From positions 1 to 64,000 of the forward strand of contig JYOB01000020.1 in the NCBI GenBank assembly GCA_000955795.1: a DNA stretch of 64,000 nt. The letters are read 5' to 3'. Shown here piece after piece: positions 36,281-45,341 of the stretch. Source of the stretch: Burkholderiaceae bacterium 26. Lineage in GTDB: Bacteria > Pseudomonadota > Gammaproteobacteria > Burkholderiales > Burkholderiaceae. The position numbers were made by a program, and so were the translations under genes. The stretch's first letter is position 1, and every line of letters begins with the position of its first letter. A model generated the notes under the pieces. It saw nothing but the letters and a program-made list of their open reading frames with translations. It was not told the DNA's origin and ran no database searches.

Positions 36281-38221
36281 TCAGCCGTCTCGGCGGAGGC
36301 CTGCGCGCGCGGGACAATCGATCGGGGTTTCGGCGTCACTGCCGTCGACCTCGTTGGCGAGATCGGTATCAGGCTGCGTGCCTTCCACGTCGCTATGGAC
36401 GTCGCCTTCGCCCCACGGCATGCCGGATTCGCGCAGGCGCTTGCGCTGGGTGCGGTCGCGCTGAAACATTTCCGCCAGTTCGTCGCGCCCCTGCTGTGCA
36501 AGTGACACAAGCTTCTTCTGGTCGCGGTAAACCGGGTAGACCTGCTCCATTGAATTGAGCGTGTGGCGGCGGAACGTCTGCGCGATGCGGTGCGCTTCGT
36601 ATGGCTCCTTGCCCAGCCCTTCCAGCACCCGGCGGCTGAGCATGAGCGAGCCCTCGAACATCTCCCGCTCGATCACTTCCACGCCGCGGTCGCGCAGTTG
36701 GTACACGTGTGACACGTTGCGCGCCCGCACATACAGCTTCAGATGCGGAAAGCGCTCGCGCACGCGGTCGACCACTTCCAGATTGGTTTCCATGTCGTCG
36801 ATGGCGACGACCATCATGCTGGCCTTGTCGGCGCCGGCGGTTTCCAGTAGGTCCATGCGCGTGGCGTCGCCGTAGAAGACCTTGAAGCCGAAGCGGCGCA
36901 GCATGTCGATCTGGTCCGGATCGTGATCGAGCACGGTGGCGCTATAGCCCTGGCTGTAGAGCATGCGGCCGACGATCTGCCCGAAACGGCCGAAACCCGC
37001 GATGATGACCTGGTTGTCCTGGGGCTCGATGGCGTCGGGCGCGCGCTTCTTGCCATCCATCAGGCGCGGTACCAGCACTTTGTCGTGCAGCAGCAGGAGC
37101 AATGGCGTGGCGGCCATCGACAGCGCCACCACGAGGTTGAGCGCAGCGGCCGTCTCCGCCCCGAGCACATTGCCGGCGACGCCGGGGCCGAATACCACGA
37201 ACGCAAATTCACCGCCCTGCGAGAGCAGGAACGCAAACAGCCACGCCTGCCCGCGCGCAATGCCAAAGCGTGTGGCCAGCAGGCGCAGCGCGCCAATCTT
37301 CACCGCCAGGAACACCGCAACGAGCCCGATCACGGCGACCGGCTGGCGCATCAGCACGCCAAAGTCGATCGACATGCCAACCGCCAGGAAAAACAGGCCA
37401 AGCAGCAGGCCCTTGAACGGCTCGATGTCGGTTTCGAGCGCGTGACGGTATTCGGAATCGGCCAGCAGCACCCCGGCAATGAAGGCGCCCAGCGCCATCG
37501 ACAAGCCCACGCTGTGCATCAGCAGCGCAATGCCCACCACCAGGAGCAGCGAAAAGGAGGTGAACATCTCGCGCATGTTGGTGCGGGCAATGGCGCGCAG
37601 CACCGGCCGCAACACCGTGCGCCCGCCAAAGATGACTGCCGCCACCACGCCCACCGCCTTGGCCGCAGCCACCCAGCTATGGCCGCCGGATGCGTCGCTT
37701 GCATCGGTCGCCAGCAGCGGCAGCAGCGCAATCATCGGGATGGCCGCAATGTCCTGGAACAGCAGGATGCCGAAGCTGGCCGTGCCAGCGGGCGTGCGCA
37801 TGAGGTTGCGCTCGGAAAGCGTGGCCAGAGCAATCGCCGTGGACGACAGCGCCAGCCCCAGCCCCGCCACCACGGCCGCGCGCCACGGATGGCCCACCGC
37901 CATGACCGCCAGCCCGACGGCCAGCGCGCACACCACAATCTGCAGCCCGCCGTAACCGAAGATGCTGCGCCGCAGCGACCACAGCCGCGCCGGCTCCAGT
38001 TCCAGGCCAATCACAAACATCATCAGCACGACGCCGAATTCCGAGAAGTCCAGAATCGACTGCACGTTGGTGATGAGCCGCAAGCCCCACGGCCCCACGA
38101 TCACCCCGGCCAGCAAATAGCCAAGCACCGAGCCCAGCCCCAGCCGACGCGCAAGCGGCACCGCCGCCACGGCCGCAGCCAGGTAGATGACGAAATTGAC
38201 GAGCAGATCGTGCGATTGCAT
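36281..38221 (-). CDS. KefC-like potassium/proton antiporter with TrkA-N domain
   Basis: A 646-residue monovalent-cation/proton antiporter-2 protein. Twelve or so helices form the Na+/H+ exchanger fold (GSVLGYLLAGVIVGPWGL near the N terminus). From about 405 a Rossmann RCK/TrkA-N domain follows (VIIAGFGRFGQIVGRML), then a charged tail. In Kef systems glutathione and its adducts bind this domain and gate K+ efflux to protect against electrophiles. The gene next on the strand encodes a KefF-like quinone reductase, its usual partner, 23 bases away. A TTG two codons upstream could be the start instead. Confidence 0.88.
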   Translation of the reverse strand: MQSHDLLVNFVIYLAAAVAAVPLARRLGLGSVLGYLLAGVIVGPWGLRLITNVQSILDFSEFGVVLMMFVIGLELEPARLWSLRRSIFGYGGLQIVVCALAVGLAVMAVGHPWRAAVVAGLGLALSSTAIALATLSERNLMRTPAGTASFGILLFQDIAAIPMIALLPLLATDASDASGGHSWVAAAKAVGVVAAVIFGGRTVLRPVLRAIARTNMREMFTSFSLLLVVGIALLMHSVGLSMALGAFIAGVLLADSEYRHALETDIEPFKGLLLGLFFLAVGMSIDFGVLMRQPVAVIGLVAVFLAVKIGALRLLATRFGIARGQAWLFAFLLSQGGEFAFVVFGPGVAGNVLGAETAAALNLVVALSMAATPLLLLLHDKVLVPRLMDGKKRAPDAIEPQDNQVIIAGFGRFGQIVGRMLYSQGYSATVLDHDPDQIDMLRRFGFKVFYGDATRMDLLETAGADKASMMVVAIDDMETNLEVVDRVRERFPHLKLYVRARNVSHVYQLRDRGVEVIEREMFEGSLMLSRRVLEGLGKEPYEAHRIAQTFRRHTLNSMEQVYPVYRDQKKLVSLAQQGRDELAEMFQRDRTQRKRLRESGMPWGEGDVHSDVEGTQPDTDLANEVDGSDAETPIDCPARAGLRRDG

Positions 38222-38244
38222 GGGCAAGGAAGAGATCAGAAACC

Positions 38245-38802
38245 TCAGGCGGCGGAATCCGCGTCGGTCGGGAGCCAGGGATGCAGCGCGGCGCGCACCT
38301 CGGCGATATGGGCGTCGATGACGTCGGCAGGTACGTCGTCAGCATCGTGCAGCACGTGCGGTGGCTGCCATTGCATGCCGCACAGCGCGGCGGTCTGCTG
38401 CAGCGGCAGCAGGAACATGTCGAACGTGTGGCCGTGGATGCCATCCGGGTTGTAGGAATGCGCGCGGCCGCCGGTGGTGGCCAGCACCATCAGATGCTTG
38501 CCGCGCAAGGCGGTGCCGCCCGGCCCGTAGGCCCAGCCCATCTCCAGAACCACGTCGATCCACTCCTTGAGCAGCGACGGCGTGGCGTACCACTGCACCG
38601 GAAACTGGAAGACGATCAGCTCCGCCGCTTCCACCGCCTCCTGCTCGACGCGCACGTCGATGTCGAAATCGGGGTAATGCCAGTAAAGGTCGTGCATGGC
38701 CACGCCAGGCAAGCTGGCCAGCGCACGTGCGAGCGGCTTGTTGGCGCGTGAACGGCGCGGCGCGGGATGCGCGTAGATCACAAGAATGCGCGAGGGCGTC
38801 AT
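38245..38802 (-). CDS. KefF-like NAD(P)H quinone oxidoreductase
   Basis: A 185-residue flavodoxin-like reductase. It starts RILVIYAHPAPRRSRANKPL, the FMN phosphate loop, and has FQFPVQWYATPSLLKEWIDVV and TTGGRAHSYNPDG, matching the KefF/MdaB/WrbA-like family. It reduces quinones and serves as the ancillary subunit needed for full KefC activity. It precedes the KefC-like gene on the same strand, so the two form an operon. Confidence 0.88.
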   Translation of the reverse strand: MTPSRILVIYAHPAPRRSRANKPLARALASLPGVAMHDLYWHYPDFDIDVRVEQEAVEAAELIVFQFPVQWYATPSLLKEWIDVVLEMGWAYGPGGTALRGKHLMVLATTGGRAHSYNPDGIHGHTFDMFLLPLQQTAALCGMQWQPPHVLHDADDVPADVIDAHIAEVRAALHPWLPTDADSAA

Positions 38803-39201
38803 GGAAAATCAGGAGGCTGGGGCGTCTTGATGGCGCATCTTCGCACGGCTATTGTTGAGCAGCGTTACGGGCGGGGATGGCGCTTCGAGTGGCGATGTAA
38901 CGTGCGCAGCACCTAAAAAGCGTGCCTTCCCTCGTTCTTGCGCGACGCAGCATTTACGTTGTTGCCGCACCACACCGCTGGAAGCCGTGCTCGGATGCGC
39001 TAAATCAATGATTTATCGGGAAATCCGGCGGAAAGTCTGACACCAGACTTACGGGGAAACCCTGATTGCACTACAATAGCATGGTGCATTGCACAACACT
39101 CAGTTGCACCCGATTGAGTGCCCCGGAGGTGCCATCCGCGCCTCCGATTCATCACTTCGCTGCCTTCCACTGAAGCGCGCGATCAGAACAGGAACCGTGT
39201 C
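38803..39201. other. Intergenic regulatory region before the GNAT gene
   Basis: About 400 bases with two perfect palindromes (39002-39014 and 39033-39050), a TACAAT (39072-39077) and AGGA before the GNAT start. It must hold the promoters of the KefF-like and GNAT genes. No supportable open frame. Confidence 0.5.
39033..39050. promoter_or_regulatory. Palindromes AAATCA-A-TGATTT and AAGTCTG-ACAC-CAGACTT
   Basis: The second palindrome (39033-39050, 7-base arms, spacer ACAC) is 22 bases upstream of TACAAT 39072-39077, a plausible -10 box, so it overlaps the likely -35 region. The first palindrome (39002-39014) lies 18 bases further upstream. They look like operators for the GNAT gene. Confidence 0.4.
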
Positions 39202-39897
39202 GTGAACCCGCTCGAACTGAGCAAGGCCATCGGCGTCGTCACCCAGGACGACATCGACAAAACGGAAGCAGCGCAAGGCGCGCCGCGTTCCACCGTGCTG
39301 GTGCGCGAGCTTGCTGCGCACCACCGGTCGCGCCTGCTCAAACACCTGCTCGCCCTGGGCGAGGAAGACCGCCTGCTGCGATTCGGCCAGGTGGTGCGGG
39401 ATCACGTCATCGAGGCGTACGTCGACAGCATCGATTTCGACCACGACAAGGTCTTTGGCGTCTACGACGAGCGCTTGGAACTGACCGGCGTGGGCCACCT
39501 CGCCTACCTGCGCGACAACCCGCAAGGGCGCGTGGCGGAGTTCGGCGTGTCAGTGTCGGAATCTGCGCGCGGCAAGGGCGTGGGCAGCGCGCTGTTCCAA
39601 CGTGCCGCCATGCATGGCCAGAACACCAAGGTGCGTACGCTGTACATGCACTGTCTGTCGCGCAATGCGGCCATGATGCACATTGCCAAGAAGGCCGGCA
39701 TGCGTGTGCAGTACGCCTATGGCGAAGCCGATGCCTACCTCGAATTGCCGCCCGCCGACACGATGAGCCTGCTAACGGAAGCCATCGACGAACAAGTGGC
39801 TGACCTGGACTACATGCTCAAGCGCAACCTGCGCGATGTGCGCCGGTTCGGACAGCGCTTCTGGCGCTCGCTGGTGCCGCAAAAGCGCGCTGTGTAA
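39202..39897 (+). CDS. GNAT-family acetyltransferase
   Basis: A 231-residue acetyltransferase of the GNAT fold. The acetyl-CoA loop appears as VSESARGKGVGSALFQRA (about 118-135), with the preceding strand GRVAEFGVSV and a later RNAAMMHIAKKAGM. A C-terminal helical extension (about 180-231) ends LVPQKRAV. The substrate is unknown. The start is GTG at 39202 with AGGA upstream; no earlier start has a better site. A strong terminator follows, so it is a single-gene unit. Confidence 0.78.
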   Translation: MNPLELSKAIGVVTQDDIDKTEAAQGAPRSTVLVRELAAHHRSRLLKHLLALGEEDRLLRFGQVVRDHVIEAYVDSIDFDHDKVFGVYDERLELTGVGHLAYLRDNPQGRVAEFGVSVSESARGKGVGSALFQRAAMHGQNTKVRTLYMHCLSRNAAMMHIAKKAGMRVQYAYGEADAYLELPPADTMSLLTEAIDEQVADLDYMLKRNLRDVRRFGQRFWRSLVPQKRAV

Positions 39898-39914
39898 CTG
39901 CTTCGCCCAATAAG

Positions 39915-39943
39915 AAACGCCCGGTTCCCGCCGGGCGTTTTTG
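39915..39943 (+). terminator. Terminator after the GNAT gene
   Basis: Stem AAACGCCCGG (39915-39924), six-base loop, stem CCGGGCGTTT (39931-39940), then TTG and more T. Confidence 0.92.
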
Positions 39944-40095
39944 TTTTGCATGGCGCTTTTGAATTGCTCGCAATTTAATGCAAGTCATTTCAATAAAATA
40001 ATATCTGCAAAAAGCGCCGTCGATATTCCCGGCCTTATTTTGTGATGCCAGTCCGACGTGCCATTACGCATATTGAGTAATTTGATTTAAATCCC

Positions 40096-40122
40096 TCAAG
40101 CTCCCGCCATACCGCTCGATAG
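40096..40122 (+). promoter_or_regulatory. Possible FliA (sigma-28) promoter of the chemoreceptor
   Basis: TCAA (40096-40099), 15-base spacer, CTCGATAG (40115-40122), compared with the consensus TAAA-n15-GCCGATAA. Three of four and five of eight positions match, and the spacing is exact. It lies 33 bases before the chemoreceptor start. Confidence 0.35.
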
Positions 40123-40154
40123 TGCATTCGTTATCGATTATGACGGGGACAATC

Positions 40155-41789
40155 ATGCGCTTCTCGAAAATGAAGGTGGCCACCCAACTGGCGTGGGGTT
40201 TTGGCGTGACGATGGGGCTGCTCGTGCTGCTCATGGCATTCAGCCTGCAGCGCATGTCAGATTTTAGGCGGCTGCTGGAAGACACCACGGAAATCAACGC
40301 CGTGGAAGCCAAGCTCGCCGCAAAAATGTATTCAAGCGTCACTGAACGGGCATTGGCTTATCGGAATATCGTGCTGCTGGAACAGCATGACGAAATTCAG
40401 CTCGAACTGAGCCGTATTGAAAAGCAGGAGGCCCTGTACAGCGAGGCCGACCGCAAGCTCGGCCGCATGTTCGACACGTTGCCGGACACCACCACCGAAG
40501 AAAAAACGCTGCTTGCGCAAATCCGGCAGCAGACTGAAATGGCCGCGCCGTTCGCAGCGCGCGTCAAGGCGCTGATTGCCGCCGGCCACAAGGAAGACGC
40601 GTACAAGGTGCTGCGCTTCGAATTCCGCCCCGTACAGCGCGCTTGGTGGGACCTGCTCGGCAAGCTGCAGGCGTTTGAAGAAAAGCTCAACGACGAAAAC
40701 ACCGCCAAGGCCAAGTCGAGCTATGTCGACAGCCGCAACTGGCTGCTGTCGCTGAGTGTGCTGGCGCTCCTGGTGAGTCTCGCGGCCAGCGTCCTCATCA
40801 CGCGCGGGCTGCTACGCAAGCTCGGCGGCGAGCCCGGCACGGTGGCCGACATTGCCACTCAGATCGCCGGCGGCAACCTGGCCGTGGTCATCGACACGCG
40901 TCACGACAATCCGGCAAGCCTCATGCACGCCATGAAGCGCATGCGCGACAGCCTCGCGACGATTGCCGAACAGGTGCATACGAGCACCGACACACTGGCC
41001 ACGGCATCTGAGCAGATCGCCACCGGCAACTTCGATCTGTCCACCCGCACGCAGGAACAGGCCTCGGCGCTGGAGGAATGCGCCGCGTCGATGGAAGAGC
41101 TCAACGCCACCGTCAAGCAAAACGCCGATCACGCGCGGCACGCCAACCAGCTCGCCGCCACGGCTGCCGAGGTCGCTACGCGAGGCGGCACGGTGGTGGC
41201 GCGCGTGGTGGACACGATGGGCGCGATCAGCGAATCGGCACGCAAGGTGAGCGAGATCATCGGCGTGATCGACAGCATTGCTTTCCAGACCAACATCCTC
41301 GCGCTCAATGCGGCCGTGGAAGCGGCGCGCGCTGGCGAGCAGGGGCGCGGCTTTGCAGTGGTCGCCAGCGAGGTGCGCGGGCTGGCGCAGCGCTCTGCCG
41401 CGGCAGCCAAGGAGATCAAGCTGCTGATCAGCGATTCGGTCAACCACGTGGATGCGGGCAACACGCTGGTGGAGCAAGCCGGCACCACCATGCAGGACGT
41501 GGTGACCAGCATCCACCGCGTGACCGCCATCGTGACCGAAATCATGGGCGCGACCGACGAGCAGGCCAGCGGCATCGACCAGATCCACCGCGCCATCACG
41601 CAGATGGACGAAGTCACCCAGCAGAACGCCGCGCTGGTTGAAGAAGCGGCCGCAGCGGCAGAATCGATGCGCGAGCAGTCGAGCCGACTGGTGGGTGTGG
41701 TGAGCGTGTTCAAGCTGACAAACCAGGCGAAAGCCGCAGCCCCCGCAGCGCGCATCGGCTATCACCAACCCGCCCTGTTGCCGGCCTGA
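40155..41789 (+). CDS. Methyl-accepting chemotaxis protein
   Basis: A 544-residue chemoreceptor. Membrane helix 1 is at about 8-31, a periplasmic four-helix-bundle sensor (about 32-190) follows, and helix 2 is at about 197-218. A HAMP-like linker and a cytoplasmic coiled-coil signalling domain come next. The hairpin tip that binds CheW/CheA is seen as [20 protein letters not shown] and [18 protein letters not shown]. There is no terminal pentapeptide for CheR tethering. The ATG at 40155 has GGGGA upstream. It is followed at 16 bases, with a GGAGGA site, by cysC, so the receptor and sulfation genes look co-transcribed. Confidence 0.9.
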   Translation: MRFSKMKVATQLAWGFGVTMGLLVLLMAFSLQRMSDFRRLLEDTTEINAVEAKLAAKMYSSVTERALAYRNIVLLEQHDEIQLELSRIEKQEALYSEADRKLGRMFDTLPDTTTEEKTLLAQIRQQTEMAAPFAARVKALIAAGHKEDAYKVLRFEFRPVQRAWWDLLGKLQAFEEKLNDENTAKAKSSYVDSRNWLLSLSVLALLVSLAASVLITRGLLRKLGGEPGTVADIATQIAGGNLAVVIDTRHDNPASLMHAMKRMRDSLATIAEQVHTSTDTLATASEQIATGNFDLSTRTQEQASALEECAASMEELNATVKQNADHARHANQLAATAAEVATRGGTVVARVVDTMGAISESARKVSEIIGVIDSIAFQTNILALNAAVEAARAGEQGRGFAVVASEVRGLAQRSAAAAKEIKLLISDSVNHVDAGNTLVEQAGTTMQDVVTSIHRVTAIVTEIMGATDEQASGIDQIHRAITQMDEVTQQNAALVEEAAAAAESMREQSSRLVGVVSVFKLTNQAKAAAPAARIGYHQPALLPA

Positions 41790-41805
41790 GCCGGAGGACG
41801 CCGCG

Positions 41806-42453
41806 ATGAAATCTGCCCTGTCTTCCTGCGCCGGCCCCGCTGCACGCAACGTCTACTGGCATGCCGGCTCCGTGGCTGACGAAGCCCGCGCGCATCAGTT
41901 CGGCCATGCGCCGCTCACGTTGTGGCTCACGGGCTTGAGCGGCGCGGGCAAGTCCACCCTCGCCTATGCGGTGGAAAAGCGCTTGTACGAAACATGCCAG
42001 CGCTGCGCCGTGCTCGACGGCGACAACCTGCGCCATCACCTGAACCACGATCTCGGCTTTACCGAAGCCGACCGCACGGAAAACCTGCGCCGCGCCGCCG
42101 AGGTGGCGCGCCTCATGAACGACGTCGGCCTGATCGTCGTGACAGCGTTCATCTCGCCGCTGCGCTCCGATCGCGAGATGGCGCGCGAGATCATCGGCGC
42201 AGACCGGTTCGTGGAAGTGCACGTGTGCACCACGCTCGATGTGTGCGAGGCGCGCGACCCAAAGGGGCTGTACGCCCGGGCGCGCGGCGGGCAGATCCCG
42301 CAGTTCACCGGCGTTTCGTCCCCGTATGAGGCACCGGAGGCGCCGTCGCTGCGGCTCGATACCGGCGCCACGCCACTGCTGGCAGCCACCGCCGCGCTGC
42401 ACGCTCACTTGTCCGCCTGGCTGGACACCCGTCAACCGGAGACCGTTCGATGA
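41806..42453 (+). CDS. cysC: Adenylylsulfate kinase
   Basis: A 215-residue APS kinase that phosphorylates adenosine 5'-phosphosulfate to PAPS. The Walker A motif GLSGAGKST is at residues 43-51. VLDGDNLRHHLNHDLGF follows, and FISPLRSDREMAREI carries the conserved Ser of the family. DPKGLYARARGGQIPQFTGV is the standard CysC lid region. It is stand-alone, not fused to sulfurylase. The sulfotransferase gene overlaps at ATGA, so PAPS is likely made for that enzyme. Confidence 0.93.
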   Translation: MKSALSSCAGPAARNVYWHAGSVADEARAHQFGHAPLTLWLTGLSGAGKSTLAYAVEKRLYETCQRCAVLDGDNLRHHLNHDLGFTEADRTENLRRAAEVARLMNDVGLIVVTAFISPLRSDREMAREIIGADRFVEVHVCTTLDVCEARDPKGLYARARGGQIPQFTGVSSPYEAPEAPSLRLDTGATPLLAATAALHAHLSAWLDTRQPETVR

Positions 42454-43556
42454 CCGCCCTGCCACGCCCCGTCCTGATGGTTCCGCTGCGCCGCTGCGGC
42501 AGCCATGCGCTGCGCCTGCGCCTGAACTTCAACCCCGCGTTCTACGCGCCGTATCCGCTGCACATCGTCGACTTCATGCCGCTGGTGCCGCTGTACGGCA
42601 ACCTGGAGGACGATCGCGCCTACTTCCGCCTCGTGACCGACGTGATCGGCCTGCAGGCCGCGAGCATGGTGAAATGGCCCGGCATGGTGTTTGATCCGGT
42701 GGAGGTATTCGAAACCCTGCGCGACCAACCGCGCAGCGTGCATCGCGTGGTGTGGGAACTGCTGCTGCGGGCGGGCGCACAGCACGGCGCCCGGGTGGTC
42801 ATGGACAAGTCGCTCGACAGCGTTCACTACGCCGCTGAACTGATGACGCTCTTCCCGGACATGCGTTTCCTGAACGTGGTGCGAGACCCACGCGCGCAGG
42901 TCGCGTCAATGAACCGCGCGATCATCCACGACTTCGACACGCTGCTGAACACGCAGACCTGGGTGGCCGCGCACCGCGCCGCCAACGCCCTCATCGCCCG
43001 GTATCCGGAGCGCACGTGCACCATCCGCTATGAAGATTTCCTGGTCGATCAGGAAAGCACGTTGCGCCGCGTATGTAGTTTCCTGGAGATCGATTTCCTG
43101 CCGCAGATGCTGGATGTCTCACGCTCGGCCGAAGCGCGGCAGATTTCGCGGTTGTCAGCGTTGTGGACGTCCAATTGTTTTGCGCCCATCACGGCCAATA
43201 TCGACAAATTCCACCAGCAGTTGTCGATGGACGAAATCGCGATCATCGAAACCCTGGCGCGCGACGACATGACCCGCTACGGCTATGCCCCGTTGACTGC
43301 CGCCAACGCCCACATCGAAACGCCCGAACTGGAAGCTGCGCGCATGCGCTCTGAAGCCGACCGCCAGACGGCGTGGCGCGCGCTGGAAACCGACAACTAC
43401 CGTGATTTCGTCTTGCGCCGCCACCGCGCTGATTTTCTGGGCAGCGTGCGCGAGCGGCTCATGCTGCAAGCGATGACGGCGGCGGCCGTCAAACCCACGG
43501 CACCGCATCGGCTGGAGGCGCTGGCCGACCCGGCTGCGTTTGAAGTCACGGACTAG
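42450..43556 (+). CDS. PAPS-dependent sulfotransferase
   Basis: A 368-residue sulfotransferase-fold protein. The 5'-phosphosulfate loop is RRCGSHALRLR (about 14-24). The 3'-phosphate site is VVRDPRAQVASMN (about 142-155). A later segment has IRYEDFLVDQESTLRRVCSFL, typical of family members. It would transfer sulfate from PAPS to a hydroxyl on a carbohydrate, peptide or lipid; the acceptor is unknown. It overlaps cysC by four bases and follows the chemoreceptor gene. No secretion signal is present, so it acts in the cytoplasm. Confidence 0.85.
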   Translation: MTALPRPVLMVPLRRCGSHALRLRLNFNPAFYAPYPLHIVDFMPLVPLYGNLEDDRAYFRLVTDVIGLQAASMVKWPGMVFDPVEVFETLRDQPRSVHRVVWELLLRAGAQHGARVVMDKSLDSVHYAAELMTLFPDMRFLNVVRDPRAQVASMNRAIIHDFDTLLNTQTWVAAHRAANALIARYPERTCTIRYEDFLVDQESTLRRVCSFLEIDFLPQMLDVSRSAEARQISRLSALWTSNCFAPITANIDKFHQQLSMDEIAIIETLARDDMTRYGYAPLTAANAHIETPELEAARMRSEADRQTAWRALETDNYRDFVLRRHRADFLGSVRERLMLQAMTAAAVKPTAPHRLEALADPAAFEVTD

Positions 43557-43697
43557 CCGACGCCCCCGCTTGGGTGCCGATGTGTTGCCGTGGACGGCCG
43601 CCAGCCGCCAGCAAGGTACATAAACAGCCCTTAACACGCCGCTGACGGGCGCTGGCTACCATGCCCCTCCATAGGTCAAGCAACCACGGAGGGGCAC

Positions 43698-44441
43698 ATG
43701 GTCACCAAGGCCCAGGTCAAACCGAAAACCGATTTCGAGCGCTGGCAGGATTACATCAACACCTCCGCCCAGCACCCCGACCGCTGGAACGGCTACGACT
43801 GCGATATCCAGTCTGCGGTGGCGGAATACAACCGTTACCTGATGGGCAACGCCGGTTACCTGCCGCTGGACTGGCAGATCGTCAAGGCGATGGTGTGGGT
43901 CGAGACCGGAGCAGATTCGGAAGCGTGGCAGACCAAGCCGATGCAGATCGGCAACTTGGGGGACCCGGGGTTGAATACCCTGCTGCGCGGCGAAGAGGGC
44001 AGCGACCTGATCGTCCCTCCGGCCATCCGCACCCGGTTGAACGCGGGCCTGGCCCGAACGGTGCCAGCTTGGAACATTCGCGCTGGCATCGGCTACCTCC
44101 TCACACGCATGGCGAAGTTCGACGTCCGGAGCGTGCGCGATACCGACGACAAGGTCTATGAGGTCACCGTCAAGGCGGGCGACAGCCTCGACAAGATCGC
44201 CCGCGCGCAAGGCTCAACCCTGGCGGAAATGCGCGCGCTCAATCCGAATGCCGCAACACTCAAACCCGGACAGGTGGTCAAATACCGCAAGGCCGCCCTG
44301 CGCAAGGTGATTGCCGGCTGGCGGCCTGTGACGACGCAAAACATTGCCGTGCTGTACAACCACGGCGACGCCGCGTACATCCGGAAACTCGATTACGTGC
44401 TCACGCTCATCCCGAAGATCGGAACCGCCGCATGCAAGTAG
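43698..44441 (+). CDS. LysM protein with lysozyme/transglycosylase-like domain
   Basis: A 247-residue protein without a Sec signal. The N-terminal domain (about 15-145) has IVKAMVWVETGADSEAW with Glu69 in a catalytic position and KPMQIGNLGD, typical of the transglycosylase/lysozyme SLT fold. A LysM domain (153-197) follows with VTVKAGDSLDKIA and LNPNAATLKPGQVV. The C-terminal 50 residues have no clear motif. It would bind and cut peptidoglycan. No signal peptide plus an overlapping gene for a small exported protein suggests an effector with its immunity protein, but no secretion cluster is present nearby. The GGAGGGG site precedes ATG 43698. Confidence 0.72.
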   Translation: MVTKAQVKPKTDFERWQDYINTSAQHPDRWNGYDCDIQSAVAEYNRYLMGNAGYLPLDWQIVKAMVWVETGADSEAWQTKPMQIGNLGDPGLNTLLRGEEGSDLIVPPAIRTRLNAGLARTVPAWNIRAGIGYLLTRMAKFDVRSVRDTDDKVYEVTVKAGDSLDKIARAQGSTLAEMRALNPNAATLKPGQVVKYRKAALRKVIAGWRPVTTQNIAVLYNHGDAAYIRKLDYVLTLIPKIGTAACK

Positions 44442-44845
44442 GTCGCCTCCTCATCGCCATGTCGCTGCTGGCCGCGCAATCGGCCATGGCTGCAGATACC
44501 CTGACCGGAACCTTCCGCGGCGATGGCCGCGCCTGCTACGGCGCCTTGTTCCTCCGTCCGAAGACCATCGAGTGGAACGCCAGCTTCTTCAAGTGCGGCC
44601 CAACCCGCTACAAGGTGATCGAGCAGGACTTGTCGGGCGAGCATCCGCACGCGGCGTTCAAGCTTGAAGACCACCGCAAGCGCTGCGGCCTTGCCGTCAT
44701 CGAGGTCTCGCGCTACAGCGAGTTCTCTTGGAGCGTAAAGGGCTACCAAACGATGGAGGCTTACCAGAAGCGCGAAGAACCCGGCTGGAAGGATTCCGCC
44801 GACCCCGCGCGGCAGGTCGCCCTGTGCGGCATGCGCAAGGAATAG
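44432..44845 (+). CDS. Small exported protein, possible immunity partner
   Basis: A 137-residue exported protein. The signal peptide (MQVGRLLIAMSLLAAQSAMA) is followed by a mature part with four cysteines (RACYG, FKCGP, KRCGL, LCGMR), so two disulfides are possible. It overlaps the LysM gene by 10 bases, showing coupled expression. A periplasmic partner of a peptidoglycan-cutting enzyme would protect the producer, as in known lysozyme inhibitors and immunity proteins. That role is inference; the sequence shows only export, the cysteines and the overlap. Confidence 0.65.
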   Translation: MQVGRLLIAMSLLAAQSAMAADTLTGTFRGDGRACYGALFLRPKTIEWNASFFKCGPTRYKVIEQDLSGEHPHAAFKLEDHRKRCGLAVIEVSRYSEFSWSVKGYQTMEAYQKREEPGWKDSADPARQVALCGMRKE

Positions 44846-44866
44846 CGCGCGCACCGCGCCGCCGTC

Positions 44867-45304
44867 ATGCAGCCGCTCCAACGCTTCGCTCTGGAGAAAC
44901 ACAGCGGCCCGTATGAGCGGTGGCCCATGCGCACGCGTGTGATCGTCGACGGCACGTCGCACCCCACGCTCACCATCCCCGGCTACGAGTTGCTACGGCA
45001 ATACCAGACGGATCTCGGCTTCGTCCTCATCACCAGCTACGACTGCCCGTTTGAGGAAGCGGTCTCCGTCACACTCGTTGCTCCGGACCTCTCACGCGCC
45101 ATCAGCACCGGCACCATCGGCGCGGCGTATTACACGTTCTGGCTGGATGACGTCGAATGGCTCGACGCGAACCACTTTCGCCTCACCTGCGAAGACGCCG
45201 TGGGCGATTGGCTGGTCACGCTGCGCGCCCGGCATATCCCGGTGTTATCTCCAGCCGTCTTCATCAAGCGCCGCGTGGCGCCGCCGGTCAAGCCCGCGGT
45301 GTAG
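44867..45304 (+). CDS. Uncharacterised protein, 145 residues
   Basis: A 145-residue protein without signal peptide or membrane segment. It has alternating beta-like segments (RVIVDGTSHPTLTIPGYELL, YQTDLGFVLITSYDCPFEE, YYTFWLDDVEWLDANHFRLT) suggesting an all-beta or mixed fold. It starts 21 bases after the exported-protein gene and has no obvious Shine-Dalgarno, so coupling is possible. I do not recognise the family. It may belong with the effector-like unit. Confidence 0.6.
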   Translation: MQPLQRFALEKHSGPYERWPMRTRVIVDGTSHPTLTIPGYELLRQYQTDLGFVLITSYDCPFEEAVSVTLVAPDLSRAISTGTIGAAYYTFWLDDVEWLDANHFRLTCEDAVGDWLVTLRARHIPVLSPAVFIKRRVAPPVKPAV

Positions 45305-45341
45305 AGTGATCGGCCACCGCTTGAACGACACCCGCACCGCC

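Noticed and set aside
36923-38455. Long plus-strand frame opposite the KefC-like gene
   Set aside because: The translation is low-quality His/Arg/Gln-rich text and has no ribosome site; the KefC/KefF genes on the minus strand explain the region.
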